Both the position numbers and the translations under genes were made by a program. DNA of 64,000 bases from Streptomyces sp. NBC_00178. Lineage in GTDB: Bacteria > Actinomycetota > Actinomycetes > Streptomycetales > Streptomycetaceae. The notes under the pieces were generated by a model that was not told where the DNA came from, made no database searches, and saw only the letters and a program-made list of their open reading frames with translations. The stretch lies in assembly GCF_036206005.1 (NCBI RefSeq), contig NZ_CP108143.1, forward strand, positions 5,361,501-5,425,500, written 5' to 3'. Shown here one piece after another: positions 46,701 to 54,525 of this stretch; within the stretch, counting starts at the first letter, position 1; each line of letters starts with the position of its first letter.

Positions 46701-47273
46701 GAGGGCGGGGCGCAGACCGCCGCGTACGTGGAGCTGCGACTGGAGCACAGCCCGGCCGCCCGCGCGCTCCTGCTGCCCCTGGTGACCGGCCTGCTGCGGG
46801 ACCGCCCCGCACCGCCCTCGGTGCGCGCGGCCCTGGCCAGGGTGCTCGCCGCACCAGGGAGCGCCGCGTCCAGGCCGCTGCGCGCCGAGCTGCTGGAGGT
46901 CCTGCTGGAGTTCGAACAGAACACCGGGAGGGACCCGGAAGTCCTCGAAGCGCTGCTGCGCGCCGCGGCGGCCGGGTCCGGGCGCCGTCCCGAGGCGCGC
47001 ACACGGGCCCTCGTGCACCGCACGGGCCTGCTCCTCGTCCGGACGCCCGAGGGGGCGGCCCGCTTCGACCGCGGGATCGTCGAACTCGCCCGGGAGGTTC
47101 CCGGATTCGCGGCCCTCGTCAGCGGATGGCTTGCGGACGCTCCGCAGGAATGGGCCGCCGTGGTGGGCCCCTCCGCCCGCCGGACGGCCCCGGTGCCGGA
47201 CGCTCCGAGGCCCGGGATCCAGATGCCGATGCAGGCCGCGGGGTGTGAGCATGGCAGTCTTAGACCTGCGTAA
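43707..47273 (+). CDS. Large protein with trypsin-like and NTPase-like domains, catalytic residues altered
   Basis: A 1188-residue soluble protein. Residues 1-190 resemble a trypsin/HtrA fold: GTGFVADDRGTVVTSHQAV has His36 and LPDLGLALLR has Asp67. The GxSGGPV site reads AAIGGPV, with Ile152 where Ser belongs; a nearby Ser147 is offset. Residues 240-480 hold a P-loop GAPGTGRTT in which Arg265 replaces the Walker A Lys, followed by LLVVVDGPEE. The remaining 700 residues are Leu/Ala/Arg-rich and probably helical repeats. TACCGT 7 bases before ATG 43707 indicates a leaderless start. From memory this occupies the truB-ribF interval in Streptomyces. It may be a scaffold or sensor rather than an enzyme. 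Confidence 0.7.
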   Translation: MGSGDRSKLVRICDQAGRPRGTGFVADDRGTVVTSHQAVARPAPLTLHAPDGRSCEVGPDDITALPDLGLALLRTGGSGALGVEPLPIAVRERIGTGTYVRIAAHGWREARVLGATPATYTEGGREHPVGDALELALGTDGRDALRSGGAAIGGPVTDPGTGAVLGVLSTALSAGRETAGLAVPLTGGGALAEVLRRNASAVPGYGCDLNLAGALQLTATSLGHADDRPCGVEAVERPRISAEFAAFEAGTGPVLGLVGAPGTGRTTELAALAGRRARGPVPALTLWLRGADLLADDTSVTDAMTRALQRSGRIITAAGARGDMTDATPERVARLAADSGNALLVVVDGPEEMPPLLAHRLGGWTAATAEWLLSHGVRMVVACRPEHWETAGALYPRDALHRPERPAGGLPPAVRLGDLTTGQAELARERYGIPPGAIAPGHDRHPLTLRLLAEVRKALPPDVPGTPDTEKVFAAHLDLACVRIAVRIGAQSEPRLRGTAVRRLAAKVAGQVHEAARRCLGPGQGELDRAAFEEIFPWRTGWASAVLTEGLLVPAGPGYRFAHEELGDWVQGAHLDLDAALRSLVHRWHAEEQDGDGQDPGPRPAAGADGSYEPRNLPVPRHRSGPVIQAMLLLERRQGPAALAHRMADLIEAMDRLGAGPGPGARHPDAAWWAAHLLRESLLRVPDARPYLGVLRVLTGRITRRSLSGGGHDALGPYAEFGPWFWCRTRLPEYDRIDLLRRLLPADGAPRPDGGRRYLDAVALRLAADPRTVQALLCRWLTDESPLPAEQDAPVRLTVAAAAQALLYARRDLAVDDLTEALVDTSHPRAAELLSALAEDEPSALCRAVSRWARDEERPGRRAAAAVHGTLAAARTLTGADRTLLRGAALTLLARPDDTALHARALTVLVRDPGTGGRYLPQALRIFATGDPRLPVSLLTEVFPRHPEPVLAALRARLSLPGEAADAVLGELAGLDTPALALHAPGLVRRYIDSRPDGEGGAQTAAYVELRLEHSPAARALLLPLVTGLLRDRPAPPSVRAALARVLAAPGSAASRPLRAELLEVLLEFEQNTGRDPEVLEALLRAAAAGSGRRPEARTRALVHRTGLLLVRTPEGAARFDRGIVELAREVPGFAALVSGWLADAPQEWAAVVGPSARRTAPVPDAPRPGIQMPMQAAGCEHGSLRPA

Positions 47274-47315
47274 TGACATACACACGTACACAGGTTCGGG
47301 CGAGGAGCGGTCACA

Positions 47316-48269
47316 GTGCAGTGCTGGCGTGGCTTGGAGGACATCCCCGAGGGCTGGGGACGCAGCGTCGTCACCATCGGCTCCTACGACGGGGTGCACC
47401 GTGGGCACCAGCTGATCATCGGCCGGGCCGTGGAGCGGGCTCGGGAGCTCGGCGTGCCCTCCGTCGTGGTCACCTTCGACCCGCATCCGAGCGAGGTCGT
47501 CCGCCCCGGCACGCACCCGCCGCTGCTCGCCCCGCACACGCGGCGTGCCGAGCTGATGACGGCGCTGGGCGTGGACGCGGTGCTGATCCTGCCGTTCACC
47601 GCAGAGTTCTCGCAGCTCGCGCCCACCGAGTTCATCGCGAAGGTGCTCGTCGACAAGCTCCACGCGCGGCTGGTCATCGAGGGCCCGAACTTCCGGTTCG
47701 GCCACAAGGCGGCGGGCAACGTCACGCTCCTGGCCGAGCTCGGCCCGACGTACGACTACGACGTCGAGGTCGTCGACCTCTTCGTCAGCGGTGAGGCGGG
47801 CGGCGGCGAGCCGTTCTCGTCCACGCTGACCCGCCGCCTCGTCGCCGAGGGCGATGTCGGGGGCGCGGCCGAGATCCTCGGCCGCCCGCACCGGGTGGAG
47901 GGCGTCGTGGTGCGCGGCGCGCAGCGCGGCCGTGACCTGGGCTACCCCACGGCGAACGTGGAGACCCTGCCCCACACCGCGATCCCGGCCGACGGCGTCT
48001 ACGCCGGCTGGCTGACCGCGAACGGCGAAGTGATGCCCGCCGCGATCTCCGTCGGCACGAACCCGCAGTTCGACGGCACCGAGCGGACCGTCGAGGCGTA
48101 CGCGATCGACCGCGTCGGCCTCGACCTGTACGGGATGCACGTGGCGGTGGACTTCCTCGCCTATGTGCGGGGCATGCTGAAGTTCGACTCGATCGACGAC
48201 CTGCTGATCGCCATGGCGGCCGACGTGAAGCGGTGCGGCGAGCTGATCGCGGCGTACGAGCGGGCCTGA
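47316..48269 (+). CDS. ribF: Bifunctional riboflavin kinase/FAD synthetase
   Basis: A 317-residue RibF. The N-terminal adenylyltransferase has TIGSYDGVHRGHQ and FDPHPSEVV; the C-terminal kinase has GRDLGYPTANVE and GVYAGWL. It makes FMN and FAD from riboflavin. CGAGGAG lies before GTG 47316. No FMN riboswitch-like leader is evident in the short gap to the preceding gene. It converges on the peptide transporter operon. Confidence 0.94.
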   Translation: MQCWRGLEDIPEGWGRSVVTIGSYDGVHRGHQLIIGRAVERARELGVPSVVVTFDPHPSEVVRPGTHPPLLAPHTRRAELMTALGVDAVLILPFTAEFSQLAPTEFIAKVLVDKLHARLVIEGPNFRFGHKAAGNVTLLAELGPTYDYDVEVVDLFVSGEAGGGEPFSSTLTRRLVAEGDVGGAAEILGRPHRVEGVVVRGAQRGRDLGYPTANVETLPHTAIPADGVYAGWLTANGEVMPAAISVGTNPQFDGTERTVEAYAIDRVGLDLYGMHVAVDFLAYVRGMLKFDSIDDLLIAMAADVKRCGELIAAYERA

Positions 48270-48320
48270 CGCCCGCCGCCGTCGCGCGCCCGTCGCGTAG
48301 AGCGGCGCGGTCCGACGGAA

Positions 48321-48361
48321 CGGCTCCGGGCCCGGCACCTGGTGTGCCGGGCCCGGAGCCG
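48321..48361. terminator. Bidirectional terminator after ribF
   Basis: An 18-pair perfect stem (CGGCTCCGGGCCCGGCAC with its complement) closes a CTGGT loop, between the convergent ribF and oligopeptide ATPase genes. Confidence 0.8.
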
Positions 48362-48375
48362 TGTCAGGACGAAGG

Positions 48376-49386
48376 TCAGGGCGCCGCGGGCGCCTCGACC
48401 GCTGCGGCCGCCGCCCAGTGGCAGGCGACGCCCGTCCGGCCGTCGCCCTCCAGGACCGGCAGGTCCTTCGTGCGGCACGCGTCGGCGACCCCCGCCCGCT
48501 CCGCCTCGCCCGAGGCGAGGACGTGGCAGCGGGCGTGGAAGCGGCAGCCCGACGGGACCTTCGAGGGGTCCGGCGGTTCGCCCGTCAGGATGACCGGCTC
48601 GCCGTCCGCCTCCGGGAGCACGGACAGCAGCGCCTGGGTGTACGGATGCCGGGGGGCCGTGAGGATCTGCTCCACGTCACCCGTCTCCACGATCCGGCCG
48701 AGGTACATCACCGCGACCCGGTCCGCGATGTTCCAGGCCAGCCCCAGGTCGTGCGTCACCACCAGCGCCGACAGCCCCAGCTCGTCGCGCAGCCGCAGCA
48801 GCAGCGCCAGGATCTCCCCCCGTACGGAGGCGTCCAGCGACGCGACCGGCTCGTCCGCGACGATGAGCTCCGGCTCCAGCACCAGGGCGCCCGCGATCAC
48901 GACGCGCTGGCGCTGGCCGCCCGACAGCTCGTGCGGGAAGCGCAGGAAGAACCGCTCCGGGGGCCGCAGCCCGGCCCGGGACAGCGCGCCGGCCACGGCG
49001 TCCCGCTCGTCACCCGCGTACCCGTGGATGCGCAGGCCCTCCGCCACCGCGTCGTAGACGGTGTGGCGCGGGTTGAGCGAGCCGCTCGGGTCCTGGAGCA
49101 CCAGCTGCACGCGCTTGCGGTACGCCTTGAGTGCCCGGCCCCGGTAGTCGAGCGGTTCGCCCCCGAACGTCACCCGGCCGGAGGTGGGCGGGACGAGGCC
49201 CAGGAGGGAGCGGGCCAGCGTCGTCTTGCCGCAGCCCGACTCGCCGACCAGGGCGACGATCTCGCCGGGCCGGATGTCGAGGTCGACGCCGTCCACCGCA
49301 CGCGCGGTCGCCGCCCCGCGCCGGCCGGGGAACGCCACCTTCAGCGACTCGGCGCTGAGCAGCGGGGCCGGGGGAGTGGTGGTCAT
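48376..49386 (-). CDS. Oligopeptide ABC transporter ATP-binding protein (OppF-like)
   Basis: A 336-residue ABC ATPase with Walker A GESGCGKTT (Lys54), LSGGQRQRV, Walker B IVADEP and the C-terminal oligopeptide domain containing GCRFHARC. It is the second ATPase of the importer. AAGGAGC lies 4 bases before ATG 49386; the start overlaps the upstream ATPase stop by 4 bases. Cys residues in the C-terminal domain may bind a metal cluster as in related peptide/dipeptide ATPases. Confidence 0.9.
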   Translation of the reverse strand: MTTTPPAPLLSAESLKVAFPGRRGAATARAVDGVDLDIRPGEIVALVGESGCGKTTLARSLLGLVPPTSGRVTFGGEPLDYRGRALKAYRKRVQLVLQDPSGSLNPRHTVYDAVAEGLRIHGYAGDERDAVAGALSRAGLRPPERFFLRFPHELSGGQRQRVVIAGALVLEPELIVADEPVASLDASVRGEILALLLRLRDELGLSALVVTHDLGLAWNIADRVAVMYLGRIVETGDVEQILTAPRHPYTQALLSVLPEADGEPVILTGEPPDPSKVPSGCRFHARCHVLASGEAERAGVADACRTKDLPVLEGDGRTGVACHWAAAAAVEAPAAP

Positions 49387-50444
49387 GAGGTGCTCCTTGC
49401 TTCCTCGGTGCCGGCGTTCGGAGCCGGCGCCGGGGTGACGTCCGTCTCCACCAGCACGCACGCGGCCCGGCGCGCGGGCCCGGCGGGCCGCAGTTCCTGG
49501 TCCTGGGTGGCGCAGGAGTCCAGGGCCGCCGTGCAGCGCGGATGGAACGTGCAGCCCGAGGGCAGGGCGGAGGGATCCGGCGGGTCGCCCGGCAGGCCGC
49601 GCGGCGCGTGCCGGGACGCGAGGTCGCCGATGCGCGGGAAGGCGGCCGACAGGGCGCTTCCGTACGGGTGCCGCGCGCTCTCGTAGACCTGTTTGGCAGG
49701 GCCTTCCTCGACGACCCGTCCGGCGTACATCACCGAGAGCCGGTCGCAGGTGTCGGAGAGCACCGCCAGGTCGTGGCTGATCATGATCAGCCCCAGGTCC
49801 TGCTCGCTGACGAGCTGCTCGATCAGCCGCAGGATCTGGGCCTGGATCATCACGTCCAGTGCCGTGGTGGGCTCGTCCGCGATCACGAGCCGCGGGTCGC
49901 AGGCGAGCGCCATCGCGATCATCACGCGCTGGCGCTGACCCCCGGACAGCTCGTGCGGATACGCGTCCGCGCGGGCGGCCGGGAGGCCCACCTGCTCCAG
50001 CAGCTCACCGGCGCGCCGGCGCGCGGCGGCGGGTGTGGCCTTGCGGTGCAGCAGGATCGGTTCGGCGATCTGGTCCCCGATGCGGTGGACGGCGTTCAGC
50101 GAGTGCATCGCGCCCTGGAAGACGATCGACGCCCCCGCCCAGCGAACGGCACGCAGCCGTCCCCACTTCATCGTCAGGACGTCCTCGCCGTCGAGCAGGA
50201 TCTCCCCGCTCAGGGTCGCCGAAGCCGGCAGCAGCCGGAGCAGCGCCAGCGCCAGCGTCGACTTGCCGCAGCCGGACTCCCCGGCGATGCCGAGCTTCTG
50301 GCCCGCCTCGACGCGCAGGTCGACGCCCCGGACGGCGGGGACCGCGGAGGCCCCGGAGCCGTACGTGACGTGCAGGTTGCGGACGTCGAGCAACGGCTGC
50401 CCGGTCTCCGGCCTCTCGACGCTCTCTGTCTTCACAGCGGTCAA
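49383..50444 (-). CDS. Oligopeptide ABC transporter ATP-binding protein (OppD-like)
   Basis: A 353-residue ABC ATPase with GESGCGKST (Lys61), LSGGQRQRV, LVIADEPTTALD and a Cys-containing C-terminal extension. TTG 50444 is preferred because it overlaps the upstream permease stop as TTGA and GGGGGTG lies 6 bases upstream. A GTG at 50435 lacks a ribosome-binding site. It works with the other ATPase to drive peptide import. Confidence 0.88.
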   Translation of the reverse strand: MTAVKTESVERPETGQPLLDVRNLHVTYGSGASAVPAVRGVDLRVEAGQKLGIAGESGCGKSTLALALLRLLPASATLSGEILLDGEDVLTMKWGRLRAVRWAGASIVFQGAMHSLNAVHRIGDQIAEPILLHRKATPAAARRRAGELLEQVGLPAARADAYPHELSGGQRQRVMIAMALACDPRLVIADEPTTALDVMIQAQILRLIEQLVSEQDLGLIMISHDLAVLSDTCDRLSVMYAGRVVEEGPAKQVYESARHPYGSALSAAFPRIGDLASRHAPRGLPGDPPDPSALPSGCTFHPRCTAALDSCATQDQELRPAGPARRAACVLVETDVTPAPAPNAGTEEARSTS

Positions 50445-51361
50445 CGGGACACCCCCAGCTTGGGGTTGAGCACGGACTCGATGGTGCGGCCGCACAGCGT
50501 GAACGCGAGGGCGACGACCGCGATGGCGAGTCCGGGCGGAGCGAGGTACCACCAGTTCCCGGAGCTGACCGCTCCGGCCTCACGGGCGTCCTGGAGCAGC
50601 CCGCCCCAGGAGACGATCGTCGGATCGCCGAGCCCGAGGAAGGCGAGGGTCGCCTCCGTGAGGATGGCGGTGGAGATCACGAGCGTGGTCTGCGCGAGCA
50701 CGAGGGGCATCACGTTCGGCAGTACGTGCCGGGACATGATGTGGCCGTGCCCGCCGCCGAGCGCCTTGGACCGCTCGATGTACGGACGGGACTCCACGGA
50801 CAGGGTCTGCGCCCGCACGAGCCGTGCCGTCGTCGGCCAGGTCGTGACGCCGATCGCGAGGATCGTCGTCCAGAGCGACCGCGAGAGGACGGTGGCCAGT
50901 GCGATGGCGAGCACCAGCGTCGGCATCACGAGGAACCAGTCGGTGATCCGCATGACGACGTTGCCGTACCACCCCTTGAAGTGGCCCGCGGTGATGCCCA
51001 CCAGGGTCCCGATGGCGACCGAGAGGAAGGCGGCGAGCAGACCCACCGTCAGGGAGACCCGCGTTCCCCATACGAGCAGGGCGAGCAGGCTGCGGCCGAA
51101 CTGGTCCGTGCCGAGGGGGAACTCGGCGCTCGGTGACTCCAGGGGGCCGCCGGGGGCGTCGGTGACGCTCTGCGAGTCCGCGCCGACCAGCAGCGGGGCC
51201 GCCAGGGCGATCAGGGCGATCAGGGCGAGCACGGTGAGGCCGGCCAGCCCCGCCCGGTGCGTGCGGTACTGCTGCCAGAAGCGGGCCGCCGCCTGCCGCC
51301 TGCGGGCCCACGTCAGGGCGCGGGGGCCGATGGCCGGAGCGGCGTCGGTCGTGGTCGTCAT
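50441..51361 (-). CDS. Oligopeptide ABC transporter permease (OppC/DppC-like)
   Basis: A 306-residue permease with an N-terminal membrane segment, a periplasmic region containing FPLGTDQFGRS, and five further segments. The EAA loop reads ERSKALGGGHGHIMSRHVLPN. ATG 51361 overlaps the upstream permease stop by 4 bases. It forms the channel with the DppB-like gene. Confidence 0.9.
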   Translation of the reverse strand: MTTTTDAAPAIGPRALTWARRRQAAARFWQQYRTHRAGLAGLTVLALIALIALAAPLLVGADSQSVTDAPGGPLESPSAEFPLGTDQFGRSLLALLVWGTRVSLTVGLLAAFLSVAIGTLVGITAGHFKGWYGNVVMRITDWFLVMPTLVLAIALATVLSRSLWTTILAIGVTTWPTTARLVRAQTLSVESRPYIERSKALGGGHGHIMSRHVLPNVMPLVLAQTTLVISTAILTEATLAFLGLGDPTIVSWGGLLQDAREAGAVSSGNWWYLAPPGLAIAVVALAFTLCGRTIESVLNPKLGVSR

Positions 51362-52449
51362 CGGCCCACCCGGGGATCGAGGAGCGGATAGAGCACATCG
51401 GCGAGCGTGTTCATCAGGATCACCGAGGCGGCGAAGACGAAGAACAGCGCCTGCACGAGTGGCAGGTCGGGCACGCTGAGCGCCTGGTAGAAGAGGCCTC
51501 CCAGGCCCGGCCAGGAGAACACCGTCTCCACCAGGATGGCGCCCGCCACCGTGTTGCCCAGGTTGACGAAGAGCAGCGTCACCGTCGGCAGCATGGCGTT
51601 CGGCACGGCGTGGCGGCGGCGTACGAGGTCGTCGCGCAGCCCCTTCGCCCTCGCCGTCGTCAGGTAGTCGCTGCCCATCTCGTCGAGCAGCGAGGAGCGC
51701 ATCACCAGGAGGGTGCGCGCGTACTCGACGGCCACGAGGGTGAGGACCGGCAGCACCAGGTGGTGGGCGACGTCGACGACGTACGCGAAGCCGGTCTCGC
51801 TGCCGGACTCCATGCCACCGGTCGGGAACATGCCGGGGATCGGCCCGATGCCCACCGACAGGGTGATGATCAGGAGCAGACCGAGCCAGAACGAGGGCAC
51901 CGAGTACAGCGTCAGGGCGAAGGCGGTGTGGAAGCGGTCGCCCGCCGAGCCGTTGCGCCAGGCGGACCTGGCACCCAGCCAGATGCCGATCGCGGTGTAG
52001 ATCACGAAGGCGGTGCCGGTGAGCAGCAGCGTCGCGGGCAGTGCCTCGCTGATCTTGTCCATGACCGGGGCGTGGAACTGGTACGAGGTACCGAAGTCCC
52101 CGGTCAGGGCCTTGCCGCAGTACTCGGTGAACTGCTGCCAGAGCGGCAGGTCCAGGCCGAATTCCTTGCGCATCGCGGCGATCTGCTCGGTCGACACCTG
52201 CCGGCCGCCGGTCATCTGCTTGACCGGGTCGCCGGGGATCAGACGGAACAGGAAGAAGCTGGTGACGAGCACGGCGAACAGCGAGACGGCCGCACCGGCC
52301 AGCTTGCCCGCCGCGTAGCGGAGATAAGCGGTCGTGCTGCGGGCGCGGGGACTGCGGGCCGACGGCCCGGCCGGAGCCGGACCGTCGGTCTGTGCAGCAT
52401 CCAAGCCCGCCGCGCCCTTCAGGAGCGCGGGAGTGCTTTCTGTGCTCAT
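51358..52449 (-). CDS. Oligopeptide ABC transporter permease (OppB/DppB-like)
   Basis: A 363-residue permease. The N-terminal 40 residues are Ala/Ser/Arg-rich and cytoplasmic, longer than in E. coli DppB. A first segment (VSLFAVLVTSFFLFRLIPGDP) and five more follow, with the EAA loop TARAKGLRDDLVRRRHAVPN. ATG 52449 starts 3 bases after the binding-protein stop. Confidence 0.9.
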   Translation of the reverse strand: MSTESTPALLKGAAGLDAAQTDGPAPAGPSARSPRARSTTAYLRYAAGKLAGAAVSLFAVLVTSFFLFRLIPGDPVKQMTGGRQVSTEQIAAMRKEFGLDLPLWQQFTEYCGKALTGDFGTSYQFHAPVMDKISEALPATLLLTGTAFVIYTAIGIWLGARSAWRNGSAGDRFHTAFALTLYSVPSFWLGLLLIITLSVGIGPIPGMFPTGGMESGSETGFAYVVDVAHHLVLPVLTLVAVEYARTLLVMRSSLLDEMGSDYLTTARAKGLRDDLVRRRHAVPNAMLPTVTLLFVNLGNTVAGAILVETVFSWPGLGGLFYQALSVPDLPLVQALFFVFAASVILMNTLADVLYPLLDPRVGR

Positions 52450-52452
52450 GGA

Positions 52453-54327
52453 CTATTCACGGTCTTCCGCGGTGGAACGACGACGCATGGCGAACAGGAG
52501 CCCGCCACCGGCGAGGACGACTGCGGCGACACCGACACCGATGAGGACTCCGGTGGAGCTGCCGCTGCCGCCGGACGAGTCGCCCGAGGCACCGGTGGCC
52601 GGGACCGCCGACCACCAGCTCCAGTAGCCGTCCTGACCGAAGATGTTGCCCGCGTCCGACGGCATCGTCGTGATGGACTTGATCTGGTCGGTCCGGTAGG
52701 CCTCGACGGCATTCGGGTACGCCATGACGTTCATGTACCCCGTGTCGTACAGCCGCGACTCCATCTGCTTGACGAGGTCGGCCCGTTTGGCGGGGTCGTA
52801 TTCGGCCAGCTGCTTCGCGTAGAGGTCGTCGTACTGCTTGTCGCAGATGAAGTTGTCGGTCGCGGCGGATTCCTTCGCCTTGGCCGGCAGCGCCGCGCAG
52901 GTGTGGATCGACATGACGAAGTCGGGGTCCGGGTTGACGGACCAGCCGTCGAAGGCGAGGTCGTACTCACCCGCGTACCAGGGGTCCGAGACGTTGTCGC
53001 GGCAGTCGACCTTCAGTCCGACGCCGAGGTCGCCCCACCACTCCTGGAGGTACTTGCCGATCGCCTTGTCGTTCGGGTCCGTGGCGTGGCACAGGATGCG
53101 GAAGTCGAGCGGCTTGCCGTCCTTGCCGGCCCGCTTGCCGTCGCTGTTCTTCTTGTAGCCCGCCTCGTCGAGGAGCGCCGCCGCCTTGGCGGGGTCGAAG
53201 GCGTGCTTCTGACCGGCCGCCGGCTTCCAGAAGTACGAGCCGTAGCGGGGCGGGATGTAGCCCTCGCCCTCTATGGCGTGGCCCTGGAAGACCTTGTCGA
53301 TGATGGTGGTGCGGTCCACGGCCATGAAGAGCGCCTGCCGGACCTTCTGGTCCAGCAGGGCCGCGTGCCCGTCGCCGAACTTCTTGCCGTCCTTGGTGCG
53401 TGCGCCCGGGTTGGTGGCCAGGGCGTAGAAGCGCCGGCCGGGGGCGTCGTTCACCTTGATGTTCTCGGCCGACTTCAGGGACGCGGCCTGGGCCGGCGTC
53501 AGGCTCGGGCTGCCGGCGACGAAGGAGACTTCACCCTTTCGGAGGGCGGCGACGGCGGCGTCCTGGTCCTTGTAGTAGCGGAAGACCAGCTCGTCGAACT
53601 TCGGCGCACCGCGCCAGAAGTCCTTGTTGGCCTTCAGCTTCACATAGCTGTCGACCTTGTAGTCCGTCAGGATGAACGGACCGTTCCCCACGATCGGGAA
53701 CTTCGTGTCGTTGTTGAACTTGGAGAAGTCGCCGACCTTCTCCCACACGTGCTTGGGCACGATCGGCACGTCGAGCGCCGTCATCGTCGCCTGAGGCTGC
53801 TTCAGCTCGATGACCAGCTTGTCCGGGCTGGGAGCCGTGACCTTCCTGAAGTTGGAGACGAAGCTGCCGTTCGAGGTCGCCGCGCCCTCGTCGGTCATCA
53901 TCGTGTTGAAGGTCCACGCCGCGTCCTCGGCGGTGGCCTTCTCGCCGTCCGACCACTTCGAGTCGGACCGGATCGTGTACGTCCACGTCAGCTTGTCGGC
54001 CGAAGGCTCCCACGCGGTGGCCAGCCCGGGGATCGTGTGGTTGTCCTTGGCGTCGTAGTTCGTCAGGAAGTCGTACATCAGCCGGTGGATGCTCGTGGAG
54101 AGCAGCCGCTGCGCGAGGAACGGGCTCAGGGAGTCCACGCTCTGCGCGACCGCGACCGTGAGCGTCGACGTGCCGTCGGCGGCGTGCGCCTCCTGCGGGG
54201 CGGGGGCGAGCGGGTTGCCGGGCACGACCGAGCCGGCGGCCAGGGCCAGGGCGGCCGCGCCGGAGGCGAGAAGGACGCGCAGGCGGCCGCGTGGGCGGGA
54301 CGGGTGTGGAGGGACTCTTGTGACCAT
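52453..54327 (-). CDS. Peptide ABC transporter substrate-binding protein with C-terminal membrane anchor
   Basis: A 624-residue family 5 solute-binding protein with an Arg-rich signal peptide ending at AHAA; no lipobox Cys is present. The family pattern is clear: SVDSLSPF, YDFLTNYD, VRQALFMAVDR. After a Ser/Gly stalk the C terminus has one hydrophobic segment (VLIGVGVAAVVLAGGGLLFA) and a basic RRRS tail, so the protein is anchored by its C terminus instead of by lipid. Several Met codons precede the signal peptide (54357, 54348, 54327); 54327 has GAGG 10 bases upstream. It is the first gene of the five-gene operon. Confidence 0.88.
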   Translation of the reverse strand: MVTRVPPHPSRPRGRLRVLLASGAAALALAAGSVVPGNPLAPAPQEAHAADGTSTLTVAVAQSVDSLSPFLAQRLLSTSIHRLMYDFLTNYDAKDNHTIPGLATAWEPSADKLTWTYTIRSDSKWSDGEKATAEDAAWTFNTMMTDEGAATSNGSFVSNFRKVTAPSPDKLVIELKQPQATMTALDVPIVPKHVWEKVGDFSKFNNDTKFPIVGNGPFILTDYKVDSYVKLKANKDFWRGAPKFDELVFRYYKDQDAAVAALRKGEVSFVAGSPSLTPAQAASLKSAENIKVNDAPGRRFYALATNPGARTKDGKKFGDGHAALLDQKVRQALFMAVDRTTIIDKVFQGHAIEGEGYIPPRYGSYFWKPAAGQKHAFDPAKAAALLDEAGYKKNSDGKRAGKDGKPLDFRILCHATDPNDKAIGKYLQEWWGDLGVGLKVDCRDNVSDPWYAGEYDLAFDGWSVNPDPDFVMSIHTCAALPAKAKESAATDNFICDKQYDDLYAKQLAEYDPAKRADLVKQMESRLYDTGYMNVMAYPNAVEAYRTDQIKSITTMPSDAGNIFGQDGYWSWWSAVPATGASGDSSGGSGSSTGVLIGVGVAAVVLAGGGLLFAMRRRSTAEDRE

Positions 54328-54467
54328 AGGACGTGGACCTCGCGTCATGACTCGCATGGTGAAGGCGGGCAGATCTCTGGTTCGCCAGCTGGTGAAGCGA
54401 AGGTTTATCAGCGGCGGTCGAGTCGCGTCAACGGTCGTCCAAACAGCGTGTGGGCTGCGGGAATGCG

Positions 54468-54505
54468 ATGAGGGCCCGCACCGGGTGAACGGTGCGAGCC
54501 CTCAT
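54468..54505 (-). terminator. Terminator after the MinD-like gene
   Basis: ATGAGGGC pairs with GCCCTCAT, one mismatch, then CGCACC with GGTGCG around an eight-base loop. It lies 21 bases past the TAA stop of the secretion-locus ATPase. Confidence 0.65.
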
Positions 54506-54525
54506 TGGTTTAGACCTCTACTGCC

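Noticed and set aside
47274..47315. FMN riboswitch before ribF
   Set aside because: The gap is only 42 bases, too short for the aptamer, and contains no matching conserved segments.
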